This document shows, in pieces, positions 51,888 to 59,747 of a stretch of 64,000 nt of DNA. This DNA comes from Streptomyces acidiscabies (GTDB lineage Bacteria > Actinomycetota > Actinomycetes > Streptomycetales > Streptomycetaceae). Both the position numbers and the translations under genes were made by a program. Numbering within the stretch: the stretch's first letter is position 1; every line of letters begins with the position of its first letter. The notes below the pieces were generated by a model. The model did not search any database and had not been told where the DNA came from. It saw only the letters and a program-made list of their open reading frames with translations. The stretch is taken from contig NZ_JAGJBY010000002.1 in assembly GCF_020010905.1 (NCBI RefSeq), forward strand, positions 682,001 to 746,000. The letters are read 5' to 3'.

Positions 51888-54068
51888 TCAGGTCCTCCTG
51901 AGGGAGGTGGGGGTGGTGCCGGTTAGGTCGGTGCCGGGGGTGTCTGTTACGTCGAACTCTGTCTCCAGTTCTTGGAGGACTGTGCCGGTTAGGTGGTGTT
52001 CTACGGTGAAGCGGATGCGGTGGTGGCCTGGGCGGTGGGGGGTGAAGTGGAACTCGGCGCCGGTGTCTGTGTTGTCTGGGGGGCCGGGGCGGATGGGGAC
52101 CGCGTGCTCCGGTTCGATGTCCGCCGGGGTGAGGGGGGTGGCCCTCGCGGTGAGCCAGGGGAGGGTGGGGGTGGTGGACCACGGGTGGTGGCGGCCGGGG
52201 ATGACCTGGAGGGTGAGGCGGTTGTCGTCGTGGAGGGTGAGGCGGACGCGGGATTCTGTTGTGGGGAGGCGGAGTTGGGTGGCTTCGTAGCGGGGCTCCG
52301 GGATGAGGAGGCGGGCTGCGAAGGGGATGCGGAAACGGCCGTGTTCCCAGGGCCATTCGGTGGTGGCTAGGAGGGCGGGTGGGTAGCGGCGGGAGAGTTC
52401 GTGTAGGGCTTCGGGGGGTGGGTCTTCGTTGTTGGCGAGGGCTTGGGCGAGGGTTACCCAGGCTTGGCCGGCTTCGTCGCCGATGGATTGGAAGCGGGCT
52501 CGGGCTTTGGCGAAGGCGTGAGGGCTGGAGGGGAGGTGGGGGGTGCGGATGGCCAGTTCGAGGGAGGCCCAGGCTTCGCCGTGGGGGCAGCCTAGGTGGG
52601 CGAACGCCCCGACGCTCCGGGTCAGTTCGATGATCAAGTCTGTGTCGGAGTACGGGAATTGCAGGGGCCCTACGCAGGCGAAGTGCCGTGCCCAGGCCGC
52701 GCACAACTGGTCCGAGGACATGAGCGGTGTCCGGCGCAGCTGGGAGGAGGTCTGCGACAGTGCGAAGAACAAGTCGGCCCAGTCGTTGACCCGCCCGATC
52801 TCCTGACGCGGTCTCGTGGATCTGGGGTCGAGAGAGGCGTCGCTCACGAAACCGCTGATACTCAACAGCAGGGTGAGCCGCTGCTGTTCGACGCCCGCCC
52901 ATTCCATGCCCGCAGTGTCATGGACGTCCTGGAAAGCCACCCGAGCGGCGTCGATCACCTTTTCCGCCTCGTCGAAGTCGCCGCTCAGCAGCCGCCAGTG
53001 ACCGTAGTGGAGCATCGCCCACGCCTCACCGCGCCGGCCCCCGGCGACCTGGTGCGCCTCGATCGCGCGGCGCAGCAAGGGACCTACGCCGCGCAGGTCG
53101 CCTCGGTCGCAGGCGACGGCGGCACGCGTGTGCAGGACCCAGCCGTCGGCGGGGCGGCGTTCGGGGATCTCGGCGAGCAATCGGGTGGCGGTGCGGAGAT
53201 CGCCCTCTTCCCATTCGGCCACGGCGAGTGTGAATCGCGAGGAGGTCGCAACTGGTGAACTCGCGAACAGTGATAGCGCGGCCAGCGCCAACGCCTGCTG
53301 GGACCGTCTCAGTTCCTCGGCCAGGGAACCCACGGTGGCCTTGGACGTCAGGCCCGGGGAAAGGTCCAGGAGGCGTCCGGCGAGTTGGACGTACGTCCAG
53401 CCGAACCGGTCGACCGTTTCGGGCCGACACGTGCCCAACAACCGGCTCAGTGCCACGACGGCACGGATGCGGGTCTCGCCAGCGGACCAGTGTTGTGTGA
53501 TCTCGGCGGCGGCCGTGCTGTGCAGCCGTATCCCGTTGCTGTTCATGTCGGCCAGGCCAGCTCTCGTCAACTGGCGGGTGGATTCGGGTGGCAGGTCCGA
53601 CACGAGAGCGAGCGGCACCCGAAGAGGACCGGTCGTGGTCAGCGCGGCCAGTCTCTCGCACAGGCGCAACGCTTCGGGATCCAGCGTCTCCGGGAAGCGC
53701 TGCGGCACATCCTGCGGCGCGGTGACGGCCAGCACCATGACCACCCCGCTCGTCGCCAGCGACTCCATGACATCGAGCAACGGCTGTCCGGGTCCGTCGA
53801 GTCGCAGGACCAAGCCTTCGAACCTCGGCAGCACCTGACGGCACAACTCGACGACGAACTCCGCGAACTCCCGGAGGGAGCCGAGCAGTTCCTCGACGTC
53901 TGAGTACCCACCCTGGTCCAGCGCCCCCAGCACCCGCAGCAACGTCACCTCCGGCGGCTCGGACACCCCAATGTCCTCGACCCGGATCACCGGCACCCCA
54001 GGAGGGAGCCGCACCTCCCTGTCCAGCACCACCATCCGACGCCGGAGAAGTTCCCGATAAACGTCCAC
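51888..54068 (-). CDS. Large TPR-containing protein of a CHAT/STAND operon
   Basis: This 726-residue protein has three parts. The N-terminal 190 residues look like an NTPase-like fold without a P-loop (LVLRLDGPG, VVMVLAVTAP). The middle (about 215-560) is a set of helical TPR-like repeats with repeated GEAWA (GRRGEAWAMLHYG, PHGEAWASLELA). The C-terminal 120 residues form a beta-rich domain. It is located 12 bp after the STAND gene and 3 bp before the CHAT gene. It is probably a scaffold or substrate-recruiting subunit. The GTG at 54068 has GGAGGGGG upstream. Confidence 0.8.
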   Translation of the reverse strand: MDVYRELLRRRMVVLDREVRLPPGVPVIRVEDIGVSEPPEVTLLRVLGALDQGGYSDVEELLGSLREFAEFVVELCRQVLPRFEGLVLRLDGPGQPLLDVMESLATSGVVMVLAVTAPQDVPQRFPETLDPEALRLCERLAALTTTGPLRVPLALVSDLPPESTRQLTRAGLADMNSNGIRLHSTAAAEITQHWSAGETRIRAVVALSRLLGTCRPETVDRFGWTYVQLAGRLLDLSPGLTSKATVGSLAEELRRSQQALALAALSLFASSPVATSSRFTLAVAEWEEGDLRTATRLLAEIPERRPADGWVLHTRAAVACDRGDLRGVGPLLRRAIEAHQVAGGRRGEAWAMLHYGHWRLLSGDFDEAEKVIDAARVAFQDVHDTAGMEWAGVEQQRLTLLLSISGFVSDASLDPRSTRPRQEIGRVNDWADLFFALSQTSSQLRRTPLMSSDQLCAAWARHFACVGPLQFPYSDTDLIIELTRSVGAFAHLGCPHGEAWASLELAIRTPHLPSSPHAFAKARARFQSIGDEAGQAWVTLAQALANNEDPPPEALHELSRRYPPALLATTEWPWEHGRFRIPFAARLLIPEPRYEATQLRLPTTESRVRLTLHDDNRLTLQVIPGRHHPWSTTPTLPWLTARATPLTPADIEPEHAVPIRPGPPDNTDTGAEFHFTPHRPGHHRIRFTVEHHLTGTVLQELETEFDVTDTPGTDLTGTTPTSLRRT

Positions 54069-54080
54069 CCCGCCCCCTCC

Positions 54081-57000
54081 CTAAGCCGCCCCGGCAGACA
54101 CCGCCACCCCCATAACTTCCCGAGCATGCCTCCCCGGCACCATCCGCAACCGCCAAGCCTGCCACCCCGCCTCCAAATTCACCCCCCGCTCCAGCACCAA
54201 CCCATACGCCTCGACGAAGTCACCAAGCTTCTCGTCCCGCAAGTCATGCCCCTCCCGCCCAAGTTGGACCAACTCCTCCTGCGCGACAGCGGTCCCGATC
54301 TCAACCCCGCCGGGCGAGGCATACGGCAACAACGTGCACCGCAGGAACCGCGCCCAGTCCTCCCCCCGCCGATCCCCGTACGACGCGAACAGAGCCACCG
54401 CCTCGTCGCACAGCGAAAGCGCCTGCGCCGTACGCGCATTGCCCGCATCGACGACGGCGAGTTCGAGGCACGTCCACGCCTCCCCGTGCGCGACCCCGAT
54501 CCGCTGGAAATCGGCGCGCGCGTCCACCAGCAACTGCCGCGCGAACCCGGAGTTACGCAGGGACCCGGTCTGCGCGGCACGCTGATCGCGGGTGACGCGG
54601 GCGGAGTGGTGGCGGGCGCAGGCGAGACCGTACACGTCGCGCATACGGGAGAACATGGTCCGAGAGCGCTCCAACTCGCGCACCGAGCGGTCGAGTTGAC
54701 CCGTCTCCTCCAGGGCGAGCCCCAGGTAGTAGACGGTCCACGCCTCTCCCCGCGCGTCCTCGTTCTCCCGGTGCCGCGCGGCGGCGGCCCGCAGATCCTC
54801 GGCCGCGAGCGCCGCGTCCCCGGCCATCAGCCGGGCCCGCGCGAGCTGCGTCAACGCCCACGCCTCACCCCGGGAGTCACGGGTACGCCCGTACAGCTCG
54901 ATCGCCCGGTTCAACTCCCCGAACGCCGCGTCGAGTTCACCGCGCCGCAGGTTCAACTGCCCCAACTGGTAGTGCGCCCACGCCTCCCCGTGCACGGACC
55001 CGCCCCGCCGATGCAGGACGAGCGACTCGGTGAGCAGCTCCAGCGCCTCGGGCAACCGCGCCCGGTCCCGCTCGACGGCGGCCAGCGCGTGCATGCTCCA
55101 CGCCCGGTCGGTCGCCAACTCCGGTGTCTGTTGCAGGTCGATGGCCTCGCGCAGCTTCACGGCGGCCTCGACCAGGTTCCCCTGGTGATGCAGCGTGATC
55201 CCGAGCGAGCACAGCGCCCGCGCGGCCCCGGCGTCGTGATGCGACTGGAGATACAGGTCGACGACGGACGTCAGCGTCGTGCGCGCCTTGTCCAGCTCAC
55301 CGAGCTGCCGCGCGGCGATCCCGGTACGCCACTGCACGGACCGCACCAGCAGCCCTCGGTCGATGGACTGCGCCAACTCGCTGATCTCACCGAGCCGGTA
55401 GAGGTCGCCGCGCAGCAGGCAGTAGTCGCACAGCGCGCCCAGCAGCGAGAGCACGGCGGCTTGGTCGACGCCCTCGGCGTGCCGCAGCGTCGAGGTGATG
55501 AAGCTCGACTCGTCGTCGAGCCAGCGCAACGCCTCGTCCAGGGACGTGAATCCGTGCGGACTGAACCGGTCGGAACGCGTCGACATGTTGCCGTCGACCA
55601 ACCGGAGTACGGAGTCGGCGAGTTCGGAGTAGCTGACGATCAACCGCTCCTGCGCGGCGACGAGTTCGCTCGTCTCCTCCTCGTCCTGCAACCGCGCGGC
55701 GGCGAACGTCCGCACCACGTCGTGCAGCCGGAACCGGTCCCCGCGCACCCGGTCGATCAGCCCGGCCCGCGCCAACTCGCCCAGCAGCCGGGCCGCTTCG
55801 GTCCGGTCCGTGGCGAGGAGCGCGGCAGCGGCGGCGGCCCCCAGCGAGGCCCGCCCGGCGAGCGCGAGCCGGCGCAGCAGACGCCGGGTCTGCTCGGGCT
55901 GGTCGGTGTAACGCAGCCACAGCGCACGGTCGATGGGCTGTACGGGGCCGTACGCGCCCAGTTCCAGGGCGAGTTGACGCGGCGAACGCGGGCCCAGCGC
56001 GGAACCGGCGATGCGCAGCGCCAACGGGAGGCCGCCGCACAGGTCCAGGACCCGGTCGGTGGACTCCGCGTCGTACGGGCCCGTGCTGTCCTGCGCGGCG
56101 GCGGCCAGCAGCTCCTCCGCGCCGGCCGCCTCCAGCGGGCGTACCGGCAACTCGTGGACCCACGCGCCGAGTTCGGTGGGCAGCGGGAGCGGCGTACGGG
56201 ACGTCACCAGGACCAGGCTGTCCGAGCGCTCCGGGATCAGGGTGCGGACCTGCGCCGGGTCCGAGGCGTCGTCCAGGACGACCGTGACCGGGAGCTTCGT
56301 CAGGTGCTGGTAGTACAGCTCGCTCAGCCGCTTCACCTGCTGGTCCGCCGACGACCGCTCCCGGAACAGGAGTTGCTCGCGCGGCGCGCCCAGCCGGTTC
56401 AGCAGGTGCAGCAGCGCGTCCCGCGTCGACAGCGGGCCTTCGTCCGAACCGCCGCGCAGGTCCACGACACACGCACCCCGGAACTGGTCGCGCAGATCGT
56501 GCGCCGCGCGCACCGCGAGTGCCGTACGCCCGCTGCCGGGTTCGCCGTGCAGCACCACCACCGTGGGCCGTGTCCGCGTGGACGCCCGGCCCGCCTGCAC
56601 CCACTGCCTGATCTTCGCCAGCTCCTGCCGCCGCCCCGCGAACACCCCGGACGACTCGGGGAGTTGGGCGTACGACTGCTCAAGCAGCGTACGGCCGCGC
56701 GCGGCTGCGCTCTTGTCGGCGCCCTTCAGCTGCGGGCCGGTCGCCTTCGGGCCCGTCGACGCGCTCAGCACCCGCTGCTGGTCGAGGAACGGGCGGATGC
56801 CCCGTACCTCCAACGCCGTCAGCCACTGGAGCCTCAACTGCTCGGCTCCGCCCGGCTGTCCGGCCGCACCGGCGCGGCGGCTCGCGGCCGGCAGATGCGT
56901 GCCGGCGACCTTCACGACCGTCGCGGCGGCGCCGACGACCCCGACCGCGAGGCCCGCGCCGAACGCCGTACCGGTGTCCGTCCCGAGCACCAGGTCGGCC

Positions 57001-57281
57001 AGCGTCGTCGTCACCGCGGCAACGCCCGCCACCAGCAGGGGAGTTCGGCCGCCCTCCTCGGCGTACCGCTTCCCGAAGCTCACGTTCGCCGCCTCGGTCT
57101 CGCTCAACGCCCGCGTGTACGCCTCGTACTCGGCGCCGGCGGTCTCCGCCATGGCGTCCAGCGCCCCGCGCGCCCGCCCGAGCAGCACCTTCCCGTCGGT
57201 CCGCCCCCCGGACCTCCGCACCTCCTCCTCAACAGCCCGAACCACCAACCGCTCGGCCTCGACCCGATGACTGTCGCGCAT
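54081..57281 (-). CDS. Membrane-anchored NB-ARC (STAND) NTPase with TPR repeats
   Basis: This 1066-residue protein has two membrane helices (about 81-99 and 106-127), then an NB-ARC module at about 210-560: P-loop GEPGSGRT (246-253), Walker B VTVVLDD, sensor VTSRTPLP, CGGLPLAL and a LHD (MHD-like) motif. The P-loop Lys is replaced by Arg252. The C-terminal half is a long array of TPR repeats with recurring GEAW. NB-ARC-TPR proteins are signal-triggered switches in conflict and cell-death systems. It is first in the operon with the TPR and CHAT genes. GGAGG lies 10 nt before the ATG. Confidence 0.88.
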   Translation of the reverse strand: MRDSHRVEAERLVVRAVEEEVRRSGGRTDGKVLLGRARGALDAMAETAGAEYEAYTRALSETEAANVSFGKRYAEEGGRTPLLVAGVAAVTTTLADLVLGTDTGTAFGAGLAVGVVGAAATVVKVAGTHLPAASRRAGAAGQPGGAEQLRLQWLTALEVRGIRPFLDQQRVLSASTGPKATGPQLKGADKSAAARGRTLLEQSYAQLPESSGVFAGRRQELAKIRQWVQAGRASTRTRPTVVVLHGEPGSGRTALAVRAAHDLRDQFRGACVVDLRGGSDEGPLSTRDALLHLLNRLGAPREQLLFRERSSADQQVKRLSELYYQHLTKLPVTVVLDDASDPAQVRTLIPERSDSLVLVTSRTPLPLPTELGAWVHELPVRPLEAAGAEELLAAAAQDSTGPYDAESTDRVLDLCGGLPLALRIAGSALGPRSPRQLALELGAYGPVQPIDRALWLRYTDQPEQTRRLLRRLALAGRASLGAAAAAALLATDRTEAARLLGELARAGLIDRVRGDRFRLHDVVRTFAAARLQDEEETSELVAAQERLIVSYSELADSVLRLVDGNMSTRSDRFSPHGFTSLDEALRWLDDESSFITSTLRHAEGVDQAAVLSLLGALCDYCLLRGDLYRLGEISELAQSIDRGLLVRSVQWRTGIAARQLGELDKARTTLTSVVDLYLQSHHDAGAARALCSLGITLHHQGNLVEAAVKLREAIDLQQTPELATDRAWSMHALAAVERDRARLPEALELLTESLVLHRRGGSVHGEAWAHYQLGQLNLRRGELDAAFGELNRAIELYGRTRDSRGEAWALTQLARARLMAGDAALAAEDLRAAAARHRENEDARGEAWTVYYLGLALEETGQLDRSVRELERSRTMFSRMRDVYGLACARHHSARVTRDQRAAQTGSLRNSGFARQLLVDARADFQRIGVAHGEAWTCLELAVVDAGNARTAQALSLCDEAVALFASYGDRRGEDWARFLRCTLLPYASPGGVEIGTAVAQEELVQLGREGHDLRDEKLGDFVEAYGLVLERGVNLEAGWQAWRLRMVPGRHAREVMGVAVSAGAA

Positions 57282-57372
57282 GTCCCGTCCCCCTCCGGCG
57301 GCAACAGCTGTCCTTGGTCAAGTGTGCGGCGGGGGGCGCCCGGATGCGAAGGGCAGAACTGGCACCGTCCTG

Positions 57373-57672
57373 TCACAACTCGTTGCCGGGGGCCGGCAGG
57401 GGTCGACAACCGGGGTGAGGATCGGCGTGGCTGAAGCCGAGGGCCTTGAGCAAGGCGTTCCACGACTCGGCCTCGGCTCCGCAGAGAGCGAGCAGGTGAG
57501 GCAGAGCGAGGCCGGGTTCGGTGACGATGTCGGTCGCGGGAGTGCAAAGCCATCGGGCCTGGCCGGGCATCGCGTCGGCCGACGTAGGTTCTCGGAGGTG
57601 CGCCGGTGGGTTTCCCAGGGCCGTCGGCGCCCCCGTACGGTGGCTTCGGCGTCCGCGTAGGCCGTTCGGCAC
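57373..57672 (-). pseudogene. Possible small gene or gene remnant
   Basis: A 99-codon frame from GTG 57672 (or 65 codons from ATG 57570) has strongly coding-like third positions (mostly G or C) over its last 65 codons. The product contains TPATDIVTEPGLALPHLLAL and ESWNALLKALGFSHADPHPG, which look like folded protein. I know no relative. It begins 15 bp from the hairpin element, so it may be the tail of a gene that was truncated. The opposite strand is also open here but has lower coding character. Confidence 0.35.
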
Positions 57673-57686
57673 TGTCGGTGGCGGCG

Positions 57687-57857
57687 GCTAGGGTGCTTCT
57701 GATGGATATCCGTGGATGAAGGAGCGGCGTTCGGTGCGTGCTCTCGGGGTGCCGCGTGGAAGTCCTCGTAGCGGAGCTACGGGGGCTTTCGCGCGGTGCC
57801 GCGAGAGTGCGTGCCGGGCGTCGCGACGCCGCGGAGATCCATCAGAAGCGCCCTAGC
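57687..57857 (+). ncRNA. 171-nt hairpin element, candidate structured RNA or MITE
   Basis: The outer arms 57687-57707 and 57837-57857 pair over 21 bp. The middle arms 57726-57756 and 57792-57822 pair over 31 positions with one G-G mismatch. The inner stem 57757-57772 with 57776-57791 pairs fully around a GGA loop. Fifteen of the pairs are G-U on the plus strand and none is A-C, which implies selection on the plus-strand RNA. The ends read CTAGGG...CCCTAG, which also fits a TA-flanked MITE. There is no coding frame. Confidence 0.55.
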
Positions 57858-57889
57858 ATTTTGGGCAGGGCACGGGAGGAAGACACAGG

Positions 57890-59680
57890 ATGACGCAGGC
57901 CGAGGTGGGCGGGGTGGACGAGCGGGTGCCGGGGCGCCGGTGGACGGTGCGGCTGGACCCCGTCGGCCGGGGCGGGGTGGTGCGGGTGTCGTGCAGTCGT
58001 CCCGCCTGTGCCGAGCAGCGCTTTCCGACGGCGGCCGAGGGGCGGGCGGCTGCGGTCGCTCACCTCAAGGCGCATCTGCGTGCCGCGCCGGCTCCTCGGG
58101 AGGGGGTGTACTGCGCGTGCAGGGCCGATGGGTGTCGTACGCACATGCCTGCCGTCGGGCGGAACCCTCGGGCCGAGCCCTGGCGGTGTGGTGGGCCGGT
58201 TGTGCTGGCTGTGGTCACCGATCGGGAGGGGCGGTGGTGGCAGGCCATGGAGTGTTGTTCGCGGTGTGTGGCGGCTACGCCTGGGGCTCGGACGGTGGGT
58301 GCCGCGCAGGGGGCCGGGGGGCAGGGGGCTGACCGGTCAGGCGTTGCGGGCGCAGGCGCGAGCGCGGGTGGGGCGGGTACGGCCGCAGGCGCGGGCGGGA
58401 GCGCAGGTACGGGCGCAGGCGTGGGCGGGGGCGCGCAGCACTCCGCGTACGCCCCCGCAGGCACCGGCGCGCACTCCGCCGCAGCCACGGCCCCCGGCAC
58501 AGGCACGCCCGCAGGCTCCGGCACCGGTACGCCCCCCGGCCGCCCCGCCGTCCCTCAGTTCTCCGACCACCAGCCCATCACCCCCCAGTTCTCCGACCAC
58601 CAGCCCGCCGCCCCCCTCCCTGCCCCCCGCCCCGCACCCAAGACGGCCCCCGCCCGCCGCCGCCCGCAGATCGCGAAGATCGCCCAGCGCATCATCCCCA
58701 ACGACCTGCGCCCGGTCGAACTGCGGGACGAGCTCATCGAGTTGGGGAACCTCTTCCGCGCCTACCAGAAGCGCGACAAGCCCGACCTCGCGGTCCTGGC
58801 CGACCTCCAGGAACGCAAGGCGCGCGCCTTCGTCGCGTGGGCGGACGCCACCTTGGAGGGCGTCCTGCGGTTCGAGGCGCAGCGTGCCGAGCAGGCCGCC
58901 GCCACGATCCGGATGCAGCACGAGCAGCGCACCGGCACGGGTACCGGCATCGCCTACAGCGGCCCGGTCGACGGGGTCATCGACGGCGACGGCCCGGCCG
59001 TGACCCGGCTGCTGACCGGCCTGACCCAGTGGGAGCACGCGCGCGCGGTCCTGGCGTACGTCGCCGAGCACACGCCCCTGCCCGGCCCGGAGGCCCGTCT
59101 CGCGGTGCTGATGCTGACGCTGCGGACGGCGCACACGGGCACCGGCAACCTCGTCGGCCAGGACCTCACGGGCCTGGGCCTGACCGATCCGCAGGCCCTC
59201 GTCGAGGAGCTGACCGGCAGCGGCTGGCTGGAGATCCCGTGCACGGCCGAGGAGTTGCTCGCCTCCCGCCCGGAGAACCCCACCCCGATCACGGTCCCCT
59301 CGCTGGTGCCGGCCGAGGACGAGGCGGGCCCGTTCACGTTCGGCAAGAAGATGCGGCCCAAGCTCTCCGGCTGGGCGCAGCGGGTCGTCTCGGACAAGAA
59401 GCTCCGCAAGAAGAAGGCCCCGGCCACCACCCGGCTGCTCACCCTGGCCCTGGCGGCCCAGACCGACGCGTCGGGCCGTCTCGGCCCCGGCGGGGGCGGC
59501 ATCGCGCTGGACCGGCTCACCGCGTGGGTCCCGGTCGACGCCGCCGAACTCAAGGACCTGGTCGAGCAGTTGACGACGGCGGACTGGCTGGCGGAGGCGG
59601 ACCTCACGGACACGCACCTCACGGGGCAGCTGTCCGAGCGGGTGCTGCCGGTGAGCTGCCCGCTGCGCAAGGCGGAATGA
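57890..59680 (+). CDS. Cys-rich and low-complexity protein of unknown function
   Basis: This 596-residue protein has an N-terminal region (about 1-130) with several Cys residues in CxxxxC-like pairs (SCSRPACAEQ, CACRADGC, CCSRC), perhaps a zinc-binding fold. A Gly/Ala/Thr-rich linker (about 130-225) follows, then a near-exact tandem repeat PQFSDHQP (two copies), and a helical domain (about 245-596) with LIELGNLFRAYQKRDKPDLA and RKARAFVAWADATLEGVLR. GAGGAAG precedes the ATG. A homologue at this place in other Streptomyces is recalled, but no function. Confidence 0.75.
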   Translation: MTQAEVGGVDERVPGRRWTVRLDPVGRGGVVRVSCSRPACAEQRFPTAAEGRAAAVAHLKAHLRAAPAPREGVYCACRADGCRTHMPAVGRNPRAEPWRCGGPVVLAVVTDREGRWWQAMECCSRCVAATPGARTVGAAQGAGGQGADRSGVAGAGASAGGAGTAAGAGGSAGTGAGVGGGAQHSAYAPAGTGAHSAAATAPGTGTPAGSGTGTPPGRPAVPQFSDHQPITPQFSDHQPAAPLPAPRPAPKTAPARRRPQIAKIAQRIIPNDLRPVELRDELIELGNLFRAYQKRDKPDLAVLADLQERKARAFVAWADATLEGVLRFEAQRAEQAAATIRMQHEQRTGTGTGIAYSGPVDGVIDGDGPAVTRLLTGLTQWEHARAVLAYVAEHTPLPGPEARLAVLMLTLRTAHTGTGNLVGQDLTGLGLTDPQALVEELTGSGWLEIPCTAEELLASRPENPTPITVPSLVPAEDEAGPFTFGKKMRPKLSGWAQRVVSDKKLRKKKAPATTRLLTLALAAQTDASGRLGPGGGGIALDRLTAWVPVDAAELKDLVEQLTTADWLAEADLTDTHLTGQLSERVLPVSCPLRKAE

Positions 59681-59690
59681 CGCACGCAGC

Positions 59691-59727
59691 GAGCCCCGCA
59701 CCCGGTCAAGTGCCGGGTACGGGGCTC
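59691..59727. terminator. Bidirectional terminator between convergent genes
   Basis: A 15-bp stem with one mismatch (59691-59705 with 59713-59727) and a 7-nt loop, starting 11 nt after the stop of the Cys-rich gene. Confidence 0.85.
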
Positions 59728-59747
59728 CAGTTGCCCACCTGGAAAGG

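Larger units (their letters stand above)
57282..57889. other. Intergenic region with possible gene remnant and hairpin element
   Basis: This stretch of 608 bp separates the divergent STAND gene and the Cys-rich protein gene. It holds a possible small minus-strand reading frame at 57373-57672 and a 171-bp hairpin at 57687-57857, both listed separately. The STAND promoter should lie at 57282-57370. Confidence 0.5.

Noticed and set aside
54126..57434. An 1102-codon plus-strand frame opposite the STAND gene
   Set aside because: Its composition (Arg, Gln, Pro, Gly) is typical of antisense frames at this GC content. The minus strand has clear NB-ARC and TPR motifs.
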